Part shown: piece after piece, positions 53,911-63,206 of the stretch | Layout: the number at the start of each line of letters is the position of its first letter | Position numbering within the stretch: the first letter of the stretch is position 1 | Origin: G963663315 sp963663315 | GTDB taxonomy: Bacteria; Pseudomonadota; Gammaproteobacteria; Arenicellales; Poriferihabitantaceae | NCBI GenBank assembly: GCA_963663315.1 | Contig: OY760176.1 | Span: 1,798,001-1,862,000, forward strand | Length of the DNA: 64,000 nt | Reading direction: 5' to 3' | Translations under genes and position numbers: made by a program | Notes under the pieces: generated by a model | Databases searched by the model: none | The model's input: the letters and a program-made list of their open reading frames with translations, nothing else | What the model was told of the DNA's origin: nothing

Positions 53911-54243
53911 TCAAATGGAAAACGATGATCCGCAGCCGCAGGTGGTCGACGCATTGGGATTATTGACCAGGAAACGACTCCCCATCAGGTCATCCTTGTA
54001 GTCAATTTCCGCTCCGTCCAGATATTGCAGGCTGAGCATATCGACCAATACCCTGATTCCCGAATGTTCTATCGAAATGTCATCTTCCTGCTGTGCGTCA
54101 TCGAATTGGAATCCATACTGGAAACCGGAACAACCGCCACCCTGTATATACACTCGAAGCATCAACTCTGGATTCCCTTTGGTTTCCAGCAGTTGATTAA
54201 TTCTGGTCACAGCGTCATTGGTGATTTTAAGATCTGATTCCAT
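53911..54243 (-). CDS. erpA: Iron-sulfur cluster insertion protein ErpA
   Basis: A-type Fe-S carrier of 110 residues. The three cluster-binding Cys residues are in QGGGCSGFQYGF and TTCGCGSSF. ELMLRVYIQGGG and VDMLSLQYLDGAEIDY match ErpA/IscA. The acidic DDAQQEDD is usual for ErpA. It stands apart from any isc or suf operon, which also favours ErpA over IscA. It is divergent from a cysteine-desulfurase-like gene. Confidence 0.92.
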   Translation of the reverse strand: MESDLKITNDAVTRINQLLETKGNPELMLRVYIQGGGCSGFQYGFQFDDAQQEDDISIEHSGIRVLVDMLSLQYLDGAEIDYKDDLMGSRFLVNNPNASTTCGCGSSFSI

Positions 54244-54328
54244 CGTCTATTGAGTAAAATATGTGTTACCGGACTTATCCGAATTATAATATGGATACCC
54301 CGAAAAATATACAACAAGAGCCCCATAT

Positions 54329-55591
54329 ATGAAACTCGATATCGAATTTGTCAGACAACAATTCAATCAATTGAACGATGACCCGGATTTTGTATTTTGC
54401 GCAAATGCAGGGGGTAGTTACGTTGCCAATCAGGTCAATCAGATATTGAATCAGTATAATGCCCATACCCGGGTTCAACCATACGAGCGATATGCCAGAT
54501 CAACAGCCGCGGGCAAAGTGATGGACCGGGCCATCAACGGCTGGGCTGCTGCGCTTAACATTTCCACGGATGAACTGACTATCGGGCCGTCGACTTCGAT
54601 CAACACCTATGTGATGGCCCAGGCAATCGGTTCACAGTGGAATGAGGGCGATGAAATCATTGTGACCAACCAGGACCATGAGGCCAACAACGGAGTATGG
54701 AGAAGAAAGGCACAACAGAAAAATGTCACCCTGCGGGAGTGGCGAGTGGACACGCAAGACGGATTATTGAATCCTGAAACTCTCGGTTCCCTGCTGAGTG
54801 AAAAAACCAGATGGGTGTTTTTTACCCATTGCTCCAATATTACCGGCACCAGCAACCCCGTTCAGACCATCACCCGGCAGATCAAGGCATACAACCCCGG
54901 CATCAAGGTATTTATAGATGCGGTAGGCTATGCGCCCCACCGGATCTGTGACATGGAGTCATTGGGTGTAAACGGCTACGTTTTCAGCTTGTACAAGGTG
55001 TTTGGTCCTCATCAAAGTCTGATGTATATCGATCAGGAGACAATAAATACCCTGCCGCCGCAATGTCATTTTTTCAATACCGGGTCGCCGGGCAAGCTGT
55101 TCAATCCCACGGGACCGCAACATGCACAGGTCGCGGGCTGTGCCGGCGTGCTGGATTATTTCGAAGCGCTGTATCATCATCACTATGGAATGCAAAATAA
55201 AGTGCAGGACGGGAGCACAACAATCGCACAGAAAATGGAACGAATCGGGGCTTTGATTTACAACCATGAAAATCAACTGACAAAACCCATTCTGGATTAT
55301 CTGGACAATAATGAAAACGCCGGATTGATCGGAAAAGCCCATACCAATGACGGAGACCGGGCGCCCACCATCGCATTCAAGCCCCTGCGTGCGTCAGCCC
55401 GGTCGGTATCTGCCAAAATTCAGGACAGGGGGATTGGTTGTGAAAGCGGCCATTTCTATGCCTGGCGTCTGATTTCTGACCTTGGCATTGATCCTGAAGA
55501 TGGTGTCGTTCGTATCTCTTTGGTACACTACTCGAGCCATGAAGAAGTGCAAAAAATTCTGGTCGCCCTCGACAGCGCACTCCAGCGCTGA
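54329..55591 (+). CDS. Cysteine desulfurase-like class V aminotransferase
   Basis: PLP enzyme of 420 residues in the cysteine-desulfurase-like subfamily. The PLP Lys is residue 223 in FSLYKVFGPHQSLMY, and FIDAVGYAPH holds the cofactor Asp. TNQDHEANNGVWRR carries the His stacking on PLP. It lacks a clear mobile SufS/IscS Cys loop, so desulfurase activity is not assured. It is divergent from erpA, which fits a sulfur link, but this is circumstantial. Confidence 0.83.
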   Translation: MKLDIEFVRQQFNQLNDDPDFVFCANAGGSYVANQVNQILNQYNAHTRVQPYERYARSTAAGKVMDRAINGWAAALNISTDELTIGPSTSINTYVMAQAIGSQWNEGDEIIVTNQDHEANNGVWRRKAQQKNVTLREWRVDTQDGLLNPETLGSLLSEKTRWVFFTHCSNITGTSNPVQTITRQIKAYNPGIKVFIDAVGYAPHRICDMESLGVNGYVFSLYKVFGPHQSLMYIDQETINTLPPQCHFFNTGSPGKLFNPTGPQHAQVAGCAGVLDYFEALYHHHYGMQNKVQDGSTTIAQKMERIGALIYNHENQLTKPILDYLDNNENAGLIGKAHTNDGDRAPTIAFKPLRASARSVSAKIQDRGIGCESGHFYAWRLISDLGIDPEDGVVRISLVHYSSHEEVQKILVALDSALQR

Positions 55592-55631
55592 GTTCATGAT
55601 TTTCCGCTGATCGTCACGGTTTCGCGTCGTC

Positions 55632-56072
55632 ATGCTTTGGCATAGATTGAAAACGATATCAAGAATCGAATTCGAATCGCAGTCATTACATGACGATAAT
55701 GACTGGAATGTATCCGGCAGCGGAAAGGTCGTCGTCGAATGCCCTGACGACAGCCTTATCACGTTCAGCGAATCAGGGTCGTGGACCGCTGATTCGGGGC
55801 TCAGCCTGGATTTTTCGAATCGTTATCGATGGCACAGGACAACATCGGACACTGTAATCCGCCTGCAACATCTCCGTTATGGTGAATTACATCCGGTGGA
55901 ATTGGTTGAATTAATGCTGCAATCCGATCTGTCCTGGAAGAGTCTCTCACCCCATATCTGTAAAAATGATGCGTATCGTGCAGAAATCACCCTTCGCGAG
56001 AATGACGTGTTGATCGAATGGACCATCTCGGGACCCGCAAAATCTGAATTGCTTAGCTGTATATACTCATAG
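55632..56072 (+). CDS. DUF6314-like small protein
   Basis: Soluble protein of 146 residues. The pattern ESGSWTADSGLSLDFSNRYR, a later HICKNDAYRAEI and the end WTISGPAKSELLSCIY resembles the DUF6314 family (E-G-W, R-Y-W, H-C-x2-D-Y and W-x3-GP-x-K). The function is unknown. ATG 55632 is the first start in frame. It follows the desulfurase-like gene by 40 bases. Confidence 0.68.
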   Translation: MLWHRLKTISRIEFESQSLHDDNDWNVSGSGKVVVECPDDSLITFSESGSWTADSGLSLDFSNRYRWHRTTSDTVIRLQHLRYGELHPVELVELMLQSDLSWKSLSPHICKNDAYRAEITLRENDVLIEWTISGPAKSELLSCIYS

Positions 56073-56188
56073 TTCAGGCGCCATAATTTACTTTGACACC
56101 AGATATCACTGCGGAACCCGGATTGAAATTTAATGTCAATTAGTATAGTTTTAAATCAACCGTTTCATCATCCGGACCAATTCAGGCC

Positions 56189-57442
56189 ATGACCTATCGG
56201 CATATCAGATTTCCCGAAAATGGAGTTAAAATTTCAATCAGGGACGACAAACCAGTTGTGCCGGATAATCCGATTCTCGGATATGTTGAAGGCGATGGTA
56301 TCGGGCCGGATATTACCTCTGCATCATTGAGAATCTGGGATGCTGCCGTCGACAAGGCCTATCTCGGCAAAAGAAAGGTTCACTGGTGCGAGCTGTACAT
56401 GGGAGAAAAAGCGGCCGGGTTGTATGAAGGAGACTATTTCCCCGCAGAAACGCTCGAAGCCATGAAAGAGCTTGTCGTATCCATAAAAGGGCCGTTAACC
56501 ACGCCGATCGGGGGCGGATTCAGATCATTGAACGTTTCGCTGAGACAACAGATGGACCTTTACGCTTGCGTTCGACCAGTTCGTTACTATCGCGGGGTGC
56601 CCTCCCCACTTAAATCTCCTGAAAATGTCGATGTCGTCATCTTCAGGGAAAACACGGAAGATGTGTATGCAGGGATCGAATATGAAAGTGGCACTGAAGC
56701 GAACAAAAGGCTCGCTCGGTTCCTGAGAGAAGAAATGGGAGCCAAATTTTTCGAAGATGCGGGTCTGGGAATCAAACCAATCAGTGCCTTCGGTAGTAAA
56801 CGACTGGTCAGGAAAGCCATCGAGTTCGCCATCAATCACAACAAACCAAGCGTCACCCTGGTCCATAAGGGCAACATCATGAAATTCACGGAAGGCGCTT
56901 TTCGCAACTGGGGTTATGAAGTCGCCAAACAGGAGTTCAGGGAGCAGGTCGTGACCGAAGAGGAACTGTGGGACGATTACAACGGCGAAATGCCCGAGGG
57001 CAGGATTCTGGTCAAGGATCGAATTGCTGATATCATGTTTCAGTTATTACTACTGCGTCCGGCAGAGTTCGATGTCATCGCGACGATGAATTTGAACGGG
57101 GATTATCTTTCTGATGCCCTGGCAGCCGAAGTTGGTGGTATCGGTATTGCCCCAGGCGCCAATATGTCGGATAATATTGCGGTTTTTGAGGCGACCCATG
57201 GGACCGCACCCAAATACGCGAATCAAAACAAGGTCAATCCGTCATCATTGATGTTTTCAGGTGTAATGATGTTCGAATACATGGGATGGAATGAAGCGGC
57301 TGAACTGATCAACAAGGCCTTCCCCGCTGTGATGGATGATCAAACTGTTACCTATGATTTCGCGAGACTGATGGATAACGCAAAAACAATTTCTACCAGC
57401 GCTTTTGCAGATGCGCTGATCGCCAAAATACAGGCATCCTGA
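56189..57442 (+). CDS. icd: Isocitrate dehydrogenase (NADP)
   Basis: TCA-cycle enzyme of 417 residues of the E. coli Icd type. The substrate and phosphorylation loop is GGGFRSLNVSLRQQMDLYA, with the regulatory Ser. Metal binding is in ATMNLNGDYLSDALAAEVGG. The NADP-specific Lys-Tyr is present in HGTAPKYANQNKVNPSS. It has its own upstream region of 116 bases. It supplies 2-oxoglutarate, a co-substrate of the N-methylglutamate synthase. Confidence 0.96.
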   Translation: MTYRHIRFPENGVKISIRDDKPVVPDNPILGYVEGDGIGPDITSASLRIWDAAVDKAYLGKRKVHWCELYMGEKAAGLYEGDYFPAETLEAMKELVVSIKGPLTTPIGGGFRSLNVSLRQQMDLYACVRPVRYYRGVPSPLKSPENVDVVIFRENTEDVYAGIEYESGTEANKRLARFLREEMGAKFFEDAGLGIKPISAFGSKRLVRKAIEFAINHNKPSVTLVHKGNIMKFTEGAFRNWGYEVAKQEFREQVVTEEELWDDYNGEMPEGRILVKDRIADIMFQLLLLRPAEFDVIATMNLNGDYLSDALAAEVGGIGIAPGANMSDNIAVFEATHGTAPKYANQNKVNPSSLMFSGVMMFEYMGWNEAAELINKAFPAVMDDQTVTYDFARLMDNAKTISTSAFADALIAKIQAS

Positions 57443-57483
57443 TCTGCCCACCCCACTGAAAATCAGCAGGACTCGTAAATAAC

Positions 57484-58173
57484 ATGTCAAAAGGAAAGAT
57501 AATTCTTGTCGTCCTGATTCTGATCATTGCAGGTGGACTGCTATATCTGGGACCGGAAAAGTACCTTAATCTGGAGTTCATCAAATCGAAACTCGATCAA
57601 CTGGTCGCCTACAGGGAAGCCAACCCAGGTACGACCGCATTGCTGTTTTCGGCAATATACATCGCAGCGACCGCGGCATCAATTCCAGGAGCATTGGTAC
57701 TGACTCTGCTGGGAGGCGCCATTTTCGGGTTTGTCGCAGGCACTGCAATCGTGCTCGTTTCGGCCACGATCGGCGCGACTCTCGCTTTTCTCATCGCCAG
57801 ATATCTGTTCGACGATCTGGTTCAGAATAAAATGGGGGAACGTGTCGGGAAAATCCGTGAAAGCTTCCGCAAGGAAGGCGCTCTCTACCTGTTTTCGATG
57901 AGGCTGGTTCCCGTCATTCCATTCTTTGCAATCAATCTCCTGATGGGGCTGACTTCGATCAAGACATCTACTTTCTTCTTCGCGTCATTGATCGGAATGG
58001 CGCCCGGTACGATGGTTTTCATCAACGCCGGCACACAACTTGCCAAACTGGACTCGCTCAAAGGGTTGTTATCTCCTGCTCTGATTGCGTCATTCGTATT
58101 ACTCGCCGTTTTCCCGTACGTTGCAAAGTACCTGCTGAAAATCATCAAAGCCAGGGTTCGGACCGATGGGTAA
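57484..58173 (+). CDS. TVP38/TMEM64-family (VTT domain) membrane protein
   Basis: DedA-superfamily inner-membrane protein of 229 residues. The core ASIPGALVLTLLGGAIFGF and the paired MRLVPVIPFFAINLLMGLT are the family's two re-entrant/TM signatures. ATG 57484 gives an N-terminal TM segment. Its end overlaps the following reductase gene by 8 bases, a pairing seen in many bacteria. The transported or scrambled substrate is not known. Confidence 0.87.
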   Translation: MSKGKIILVVLILIIAGGLLYLGPEKYLNLEFIKSKLDQLVAYREANPGTTALLFSAIYIAATAASIPGALVLTLLGGAIFGFVAGTAIVLVSATIGATLAFLIARYLFDDLVQNKMGERVGKIRESFRKEGALYLFSMRLVPVIPFFAINLLMGLTSIKTSTFFFASLIGMAPGTMVFINAGTQLAKLDSLKGLLSPALIASFVLLAVFPYVAKYLLKIIKARVRTDG

Positions 58174-59605
58174 AAAATACGATGCCAACCTGATCGTTAT
58201 CGGCGCCGGCAGCGGTGGGCTGGTAACCGCCTATATCGCCGCCGCCATAAAAGCCAAAGTTATTCTGATTGAGCGGGGAGATATGGGAGGGGACTGCCTG
58301 AACACCGGCTGTGTGCCCTCAAAGTCATTCATCGCCTCCGCCAAATTGCTCCATGACATGAAGCATTCACAAAACTGGGGGATCAGGGAAGCTTCAGCGT
58401 CATTCGATTTTGCCGATATCATGCAGCGCGTTCACGAGATCATTGCTTCCATTGCCCCGCACGATTCAGTGGAAAGATATACGTCTCTGGGGGTGGATGT
58501 CATTAAAGGAGAAGCGGAAATCCTGACAAGAAATTCCGTTCGGGTGAACGGCAGAACCTGGACGGCAAAATCCATCGTCATTGCAGCCGGCGCAGAACCC
58601 TTTGCCCCGCCCATTCCGGGACTGGACCAGGTTGACTACTATACCTCTGACACAATATGGAATATCCGCGAACTGCCAAAAAAACTGATTGTCCTGGGTG
58701 GCGGCCCAATCGGTTGTGAACTGGCGCAGTGCTTCGCCCGGTTCGGCAGCGAAGTCAGCCTGGTAGAAGGCCAGGATCAGATTCTGCTGCGGGAAGACGA
58801 AGAATTTTCCAGGCAACTCACCGAGACATTTCGCGGGGAAGGCATCAACGTACTGACCGGACACTTTGCAACCAGAATCGTCGTTGACGGCGACACGAAA
58901 AAACTGGTCTGCGAAACCGGTGGCTCGGAAGTCGAAATTGAATTTGACCAGATGCTGCTATCGCTGGGGCGGGCAGCCAGACTGGATGGTTATGGACTGG
59001 AAAATATCAAGGTTCCGATCAGTTCCCGTCGTACCATAGAAACCAACCAGTATTTGCAGGCCGGGCACCCTGATATTTATGCAGTTGGAGATGTCGCAGG
59101 CCCTTATCAATTTACCCATGCCGCTGCCCATCAGGCGTGGTATGCATGCGTCAATGCGCTTTTCAGCCCATTTAAAAAGTTCAAGGCTGACTATAGCGTA
59201 TTGCCATGGGCAACCTATACCGACCCGGAAGTCGCTCGCGTCGGATTGAATGAACTGGACGCCAAAGAGCGAAATATACCCTATGAAGTCACCGAATATG
59301 ATATCGGACAATTAGATCGGGCCAAAGCAGATGGACATGCGACGGGCGCCATCAAGATACTGACTGTTCCGGGAAAAGATAAAATCCTTGGGGTTACAAT
59401 CATCAGCAGGCACGCTGGTGATTTGATCGCAGAGTTCGTGCTTGCCATGAAACATGGGCTGGGGTTGAACAAAATTCTCGGAACGATTCACGCTTATCCG
59501 ACCTGGATGGAAGCCAACAAGTACGCAGCCGGAAACTGGAAAAAAGCCCATGCGCCAGCCTGGGCGCTGAGCCTGCTGGAGAAATTTCATCGATGGAGAA
59601 GATAA
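58166..59605 (+). CDS. Mercuric reductase-like FAD/NAD disulfide oxidoreductase
   Basis: Class I flavoprotein disulfide reductase of 479 residues. The FAD motif is LIVIGAGSGGLVTAYIAA, the redox-active pair is GDCLNTGCVPSKSF, the NAD site is LIVLGGGPIGCELAQCF, and YAVGDVAGPYQFTHAAAHQA follows. The C-terminal HAYPTWMEANKYAAGNW replaces the usual HAHPTxSE. It has no N-terminal heavy-metal domain and lacks MerA's C-terminal Cys pair, so it is probably not a mercuric reductase. It is translationally coupled to the TVP38-like gene. Confidence 0.87.
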   Translation: MGKKYDANLIVIGAGSGGLVTAYIAAAIKAKVILIERGDMGGDCLNTGCVPSKSFIASAKLLHDMKHSQNWGIREASASFDFADIMQRVHEIIASIAPHDSVERYTSLGVDVIKGEAEILTRNSVRVNGRTWTAKSIVIAAGAEPFAPPIPGLDQVDYYTSDTIWNIRELPKKLIVLGGGPIGCELAQCFARFGSEVSLVEGQDQILLREDEEFSRQLTETFRGEGINVLTGHFATRIVVDGDTKKLVCETGGSEVEIEFDQMLLSLGRAARLDGYGLENIKVPISSRRTIETNQYLQAGHPDIYAVGDVAGPYQFTHAAAHQAWYACVNALFSPFKKFKADYSVLPWATYTDPEVARVGLNELDAKERNIPYEVTEYDIGQLDRAKADGHATGAIKILTVPGKDKILGVTIISRHAGDLIAEFVLAMKHGLGLNKILGTIHAYPTWMEANKYAAGNWKKAHAPAWALSLLEKFHRWRR

Positions 59606-59623
59606 CGAAACAATAACGGGCTG

Positions 59624-60085
59624 ATGCCAAAAATTTTAATTGTCGCAAACTGCCCCTCGGAAAACGCCCTTAAACTGCAAACAGCGGCAGCGTATGGATG
59701 CCAACGCGAGAAAGACATCCCGGTAGATCTAAGGGTTCGCATTCCCTGGGACAGTAATGCCGAGGATGTCATCTGGAGTGATGGTGTGATTATCGGAACT
59801 ACAGAAAATTTTGGCTATATGAGCGGGGCGATCAAGGATTTCTTTGAAAGAATCTATTATCCCTGCCTGGAAGTCACCGAAGGCAAGCCGGTCGCCCTGT
59901 ATATCAAAGCCGGATTGGACGGGCAGGGCGCCAAAACCAGCGTAGAAAAGATCCTGATGGGTTTGAAGTGGAAACTGATTCAGCCTCCGGTGATCCTGAA
60001 AGGCAAATACCGGGCGGATTTTGTCGATCAATGCGAGACCCTGGGGATGACCCTGGCCGTCGGACTGGATTCAGGAATTTATTAA
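59624..60085 (+). CDS. Flavodoxin-like NAD(P)H-dependent oxidoreductase
   Basis: FMN-binding fold of 153 residues. The WrbA/flavodoxin-type segment DGVIIGTTENFGYMSGAIKD is at about residues 53-72, followed by FFERIYYPCLEVTEGKPVAL. The N-terminal phosphate loop is ILIVANCPSENALK. It lies 18 bases after the disulfide oxidoreductase and could be its partner. It converges with yifB. Confidence 0.8.
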   Translation: MPKILIVANCPSENALKLQTAAAYGCQREKDIPVDLRVRIPWDSNAEDVIWSDGVIIGTTENFGYMSGAIKDFFERIYYPCLEVTEGKPVALYIKAGLDGQGAKTSVEKILMGLKWKLIQPPVILKGKYRADFVDQCETLGMTLAVGLDSGIY

Positions 60086-60092
60086 GACAGAT

Positions 60093-61601
60093 CTAAAGAC
60101 TGCTTTTTTTATCCAGACACCGCATCTTGACTGCGGTCAATAAATGGGAAGTTTCAATCGCCTTCAACCTGTTCATATCGGCAACCGTTCGAGCAAGCTT
60201 GAGGATGCGGTGATATGCACGGGCCGACATATTGAATTTGGTCAAGACCCTGTCGAGCAGGGTATATCCTTCCTCGTCAAGAATACAGAATTGGTCAATC
60301 TCACCGGTGGATAACTGGCTGTTCAACTTACCTTGCCGATGATATTGTATGGTGCGGGTTTCGATCACTCTTTCGCGTATCCTCGCACTATCCTCCTCTG
60401 GCTTACGGTTGGCGCGTAATTGTTTATATGGGATCTTGGACACGTTTATCTGCATATCGATTCGATCAAGTAATGGCCCTGAAAGCTTTGCCAGATAGCG
60501 ACTGACCTGTTCCGGGGTGCATCTGCAATCACCCTGGGGATCCCCCAGATATCCACATCTACATGGATTCGCGGCGCCCACAAAAATAAATCGGGACTTG
60601 AATTGGAGTTGCAATGCAGCCCGCGAAATATTCACGTAACCTGCTTCCAGAGGCTCTCTCAACAAGTCCAGGGAATGCTGGTTAAATTCGGTCAACTCAT
60701 CAAGAAACAGAACTCCATTGTGCGCACGCGATATTTCTCCTGGCTTCGGAATGGAGCCACCTCCAATCAAGGCGGCTCCCGATGCGCTATGATGGGGTGC
60801 GCGAAATGGTCTGGTTAACCAATCACTGGAATGCCAGTCTTTTTCCACCAGCGAAGTAATTGCTGCCGTTTCCAGGCCCTCATCTTCCGTCATCCTGGGT
60901 AATATTCCCGGCAAGCGAAGGGCCAGCATGGTTTTACCCGTTCCGGGAGGCCCCATCATCAACATGCTGTGCGCGCCTGAGGCAGCGACTTCCAAACCAT
61001 ATTTGGAAAATGCCTGACCGACCACTTCATTCATATCCGGATATGCCGAATCACTTTGTGTTGGCGCCGATGTGACCGACTGGAATTCATTGAGGCCATT
61101 CAACACATTGGCCAATTCCAGTAAATTTCCCGCCCCATGGACTCTGACTCCATTTACCAAAGCCGCCTGGCTGGCGCTTGTCCGGGGTAATACCAGGCAT
61201 TGATTGGTGTTTCTAAGCGACAGCGCCGCAATTAATCCACCTTTGATATCCCGTAATCCGCCACTGAGCGCCAACTCACCCAGAAACACTTTATTTTCAA
61301 GCGCACCGGCATCGAGTTGACCAGACGCAGCGAGTACACCCAACGCGATCGGCAAATCAAATCTTCCCCCTTCCTTGGGCAGGTCCGCAGGCGCCAGATT
61401 TACCGATATGCGTTTGCTGGGAAATTCAAAATTGGAATTCAGGATTGCGCAGCGCACCCGATCCCGACTCTCCTTGACTGCGGTTTCCGGTAATCCAACG
61501 ATGGAAAATGCTGGCAGGCCACGGGATAAATGAACTTCGACGGTGACTTCAGGGGCCTGGGTTCCTACTTGAGCACGACTACTTACGACGGCAAGCGACA
61601 T
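60093..61601 (-). CDS. yifB: YifB/ComM-family Mg-chelatase-like AAA ATPase
   Basis: AAA+ protein of 502 residues related to ComM, the branch-migration helicase used in natural transformation. An N-terminal Lon-like domain (VEVHLSRGLPAFSIVGLPET) precedes Walker A MMGPPGTGKTMLALRLP and Walker B GVLFLDELTEF. NPCRCGYLGDPQGDCRC has the conserved Cys cluster, and AYHRILKLARTVADM ends it. It lies divergent-side of ubiK in the same direction. Confidence 0.92.
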   Translation of the reverse strand: MSLAVVSSRAQVGTQAPEVTVEVHLSRGLPAFSIVGLPETAVKESRDRVRCAILNSNFEFPSKRISVNLAPADLPKEGGRFDLPIALGVLAASGQLDAGALENKVFLGELALSGGLRDIKGGLIAALSLRNTNQCLVLPRTSASQAALVNGVRVHGAGNLLELANVLNGLNEFQSVTSAPTQSDSAYPDMNEVVGQAFSKYGLEVAASGAHSMLMMGPPGTGKTMLALRLPGILPRMTEDEGLETAAITSLVEKDWHSSDWLTRPFRAPHHSASGAALIGGGSIPKPGEISRAHNGVLFLDELTEFNQHSLDLLREPLEAGYVNISRAALQLQFKSRFIFVGAANPCRCGYLGDPQGDCRCTPEQVSRYLAKLSGPLLDRIDMQINVSKIPYKQLRANRKPEEDSARIRERVIETRTIQYHRQGKLNSQLSTGEIDQFCILDEEGYTLLDRVLTKFNMSARAYHRILKLARTVADMNRLKAIETSHLLTAVKMRCLDKKSSL

Positions 61602-61676
61602 TCCTTTTCTCCATTCCTTTGCTCCTTTTCGTCAATAAATACATATTCCATTTCCCAGGTTGCAGATCAAAGTGTA

Positions 61677-61895
61677 CTACATTTTTTCTTCCAGCTCTTT
61701 AACCTGCTTTTCCAGTTCCGTTAATCTTTGCCTTGTTCTGATCAAAATCTTTTCCTGTATTTCGAATTGCTCCCGGGTTACCAGATTCATCTTTTCGAAA
61801 TTTCTTTTGATGACGGCATCTATATTGTGCCTTAAATCGTCCCCCAGTTCAGGAGGTAATATGGATTTGATCGCTGCCCTTAATTTATCTATCAT
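61677..61895 (-). CDS. ubiK: Ubiquinone biosynthesis accessory factor UbiK
   Basis: BMFP-family protein of 72 residues, earlier called YqiC. An amphipathic start, MIDKLRAAIKSILPPELGDD, is followed by a helical coiled coil ending RLTELEKQVKELEEKM. UbiK binds UbiJ and helps assemble the aerobic ubiquinone complex. It starts 18 bases after surA and is followed by yifB, as in several gammaproteobacteria. Confidence 0.9.
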   Translation of the reverse strand: MIDKLRAAIKSILPPELGDDLRHNIDAVIKRNFEKMNLVTREQFEIQEKILIRTRQRLTELEKQVKELEEKM

Positions 61896-61913
61896 TTCAA
61901 TTCATCCAACAGT

Positions 61914-63206
61914 CTATCTGTCTGCAATCTCTGCAATATACTCGATATGTGCACCATCGCGTAATCGATCAAACCAGATTTGATAAAGTTCCGCAGCCTT
62001 TCGTTTGAAGACCTCCAGTTCTGCGTCTTTTCTGACCAGATCATGGGTGATGTCCTTCTCCCTTCTGTCCAGCACTTCGACCAGATGATAGCCAAAACGG
62101 GATCTGACCGGGTCACTGACCTGATTCAACTCCAGAGTACTGGAGAGTTGTTCTATCTGGGGCGCTATTTCCCCCGGATTGATCCAGCCAAGCAAACCAC
62201 CTTCCGGTGCGCTTGTGGGATCATCCGAATTCAATCTGGCAAGCCGGGAAAAGTCCGCACCCTGCATAAGCTCCTGCTTGATATCTGTCAGTTCCTCAAT
62301 GGCTTCTTCATCGGTAAGATTTCTACGCAAGGGCTGGATCAGAATATGACGGAGTAATTGCTGGGTGACGATTTCCAGGTCGCCATCCTTGGCATGGAGC
62401 TTCAGAATGTGAAAGCCGTTTGCGCTTTTCAAAACATCCGAATACCCGCCAGCAGATGATTTGCGCAGCGCATCAACAAAGAGTTCGGGCAACTGACCTT
62501 CCCTGAGCCATCCAAGATACCCTCCCTCTTCAATATTTTCACCATCCGAGTAGTTTTTGACCACCTCCTCAAAGGACTGGCCTGAAATCAGGGACCGGCG
62601 AATTTCTTTGACGGTGTTTTCTATCTCTTTAACTTCAGTTTCCGATTTATCAGCAACCGATATCAGCAAATGAGATATCTCATAAGCCTCATTTCGTGCA
62701 TATATGTCCTTATGGGCCTGAAGATGATAGTCGACCTCCTGTTCGGAAACGGTCACTCGTGAATTCACAGCAATATCGACGACCTTGCGTACCAACTGTT
62801 GCTCAGCCAGACTATATCGAAATTCGGCGGGGGATATGCCTGACTCATCGAGTTCTTCGAACAGTTGTTGCAACGACAACTGATTCTGTGCCGCCATGGT
62901 ACTGAGAATTTGATCGACTTCCTGTTCGCTTACCGTAATTCCCTGGGCAAATGCTGCCTGGGCCTGCAGACGTTCGTCTATCAGGGCTTCAAGAATATCC
63001 GGGTTGATCCCGGAAAGGTCTGATCTCACCCTTTCCGAAGCCCGTAACTGTTCACGTTGATGGCGAATCCGGTATTCCGAAAGCATAATCGGTTCATCGT
63101 TAACGACAACGATCACTTTATCCAGACCTGTTGTGGCCGCATGAACGGTGAAACTCAGGCAGATTGCAGCAACAAATAAAACCCTGATCATGTTTGTCAA
63201 ATTCAC
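61914..63206 (-). CDS. surA: Periplasmic chaperone/peptidyl-prolyl isomerase SurA
   Basis: Outer-membrane protein chaperone of 430 residues. The Sec signal MIRVLFVAAICLSFTVHA is followed by the SurA N-terminal domain (VVVNDEPIMLSEYRIRHQR). Two parvulin domains have GGYLGWLREGQLPELF and GGLLGWINPGEIAPQ, and a C-terminal helix closes it. GTG 63206 overlaps the lptD stop as GTGA; ATG 63191 is the alternative. SurA helps fold LptD, its neighbour. Confidence 0.93.
   Translation of the reverse strand: MNLTNMIRVLFVAAICLSFTVHAATTGLDKVIVVVNDEPIMLSEYRIRHQREQLRASERVRSDLSGINPDILEALIDERLQAQAAFAQGITVSEQEVDQILSTMAAQNQLSLQQLFEELDESGISPAEFRYSLAEQQLVRKVVDIAVNSRVTVSEQEVDYHLQAHKDIYARNEAYEISHLLISVADKSETEVKEIENTVKEIRRSLISGQSFEEVVKNYSDGENIEEGGYLGWLREGQLPELFVDALRKSSAGGYSDVLKSANGFHILKLHAKDGDLEIVTQQLLRHILIQPLRRNLTDEEAIEELTDIKQELMQGADFSRLARLNSDDPTSAPEGGLLGWINPGEIAPQIEQLSSTLELNQVSDPVRSRFGYHLVEVLDRREKDITHDLVRKDAELEVFKRKAAELYQIWFDRLRDGAHIEYIAEIADR

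Noticed and set aside
58166..59605. Mercury-resistance gene merA
   Set aside because: No heavy-metal domain, no C-terminal Cys pair and no mer neighbours; the TVP38 pairing marks a different subgroup.
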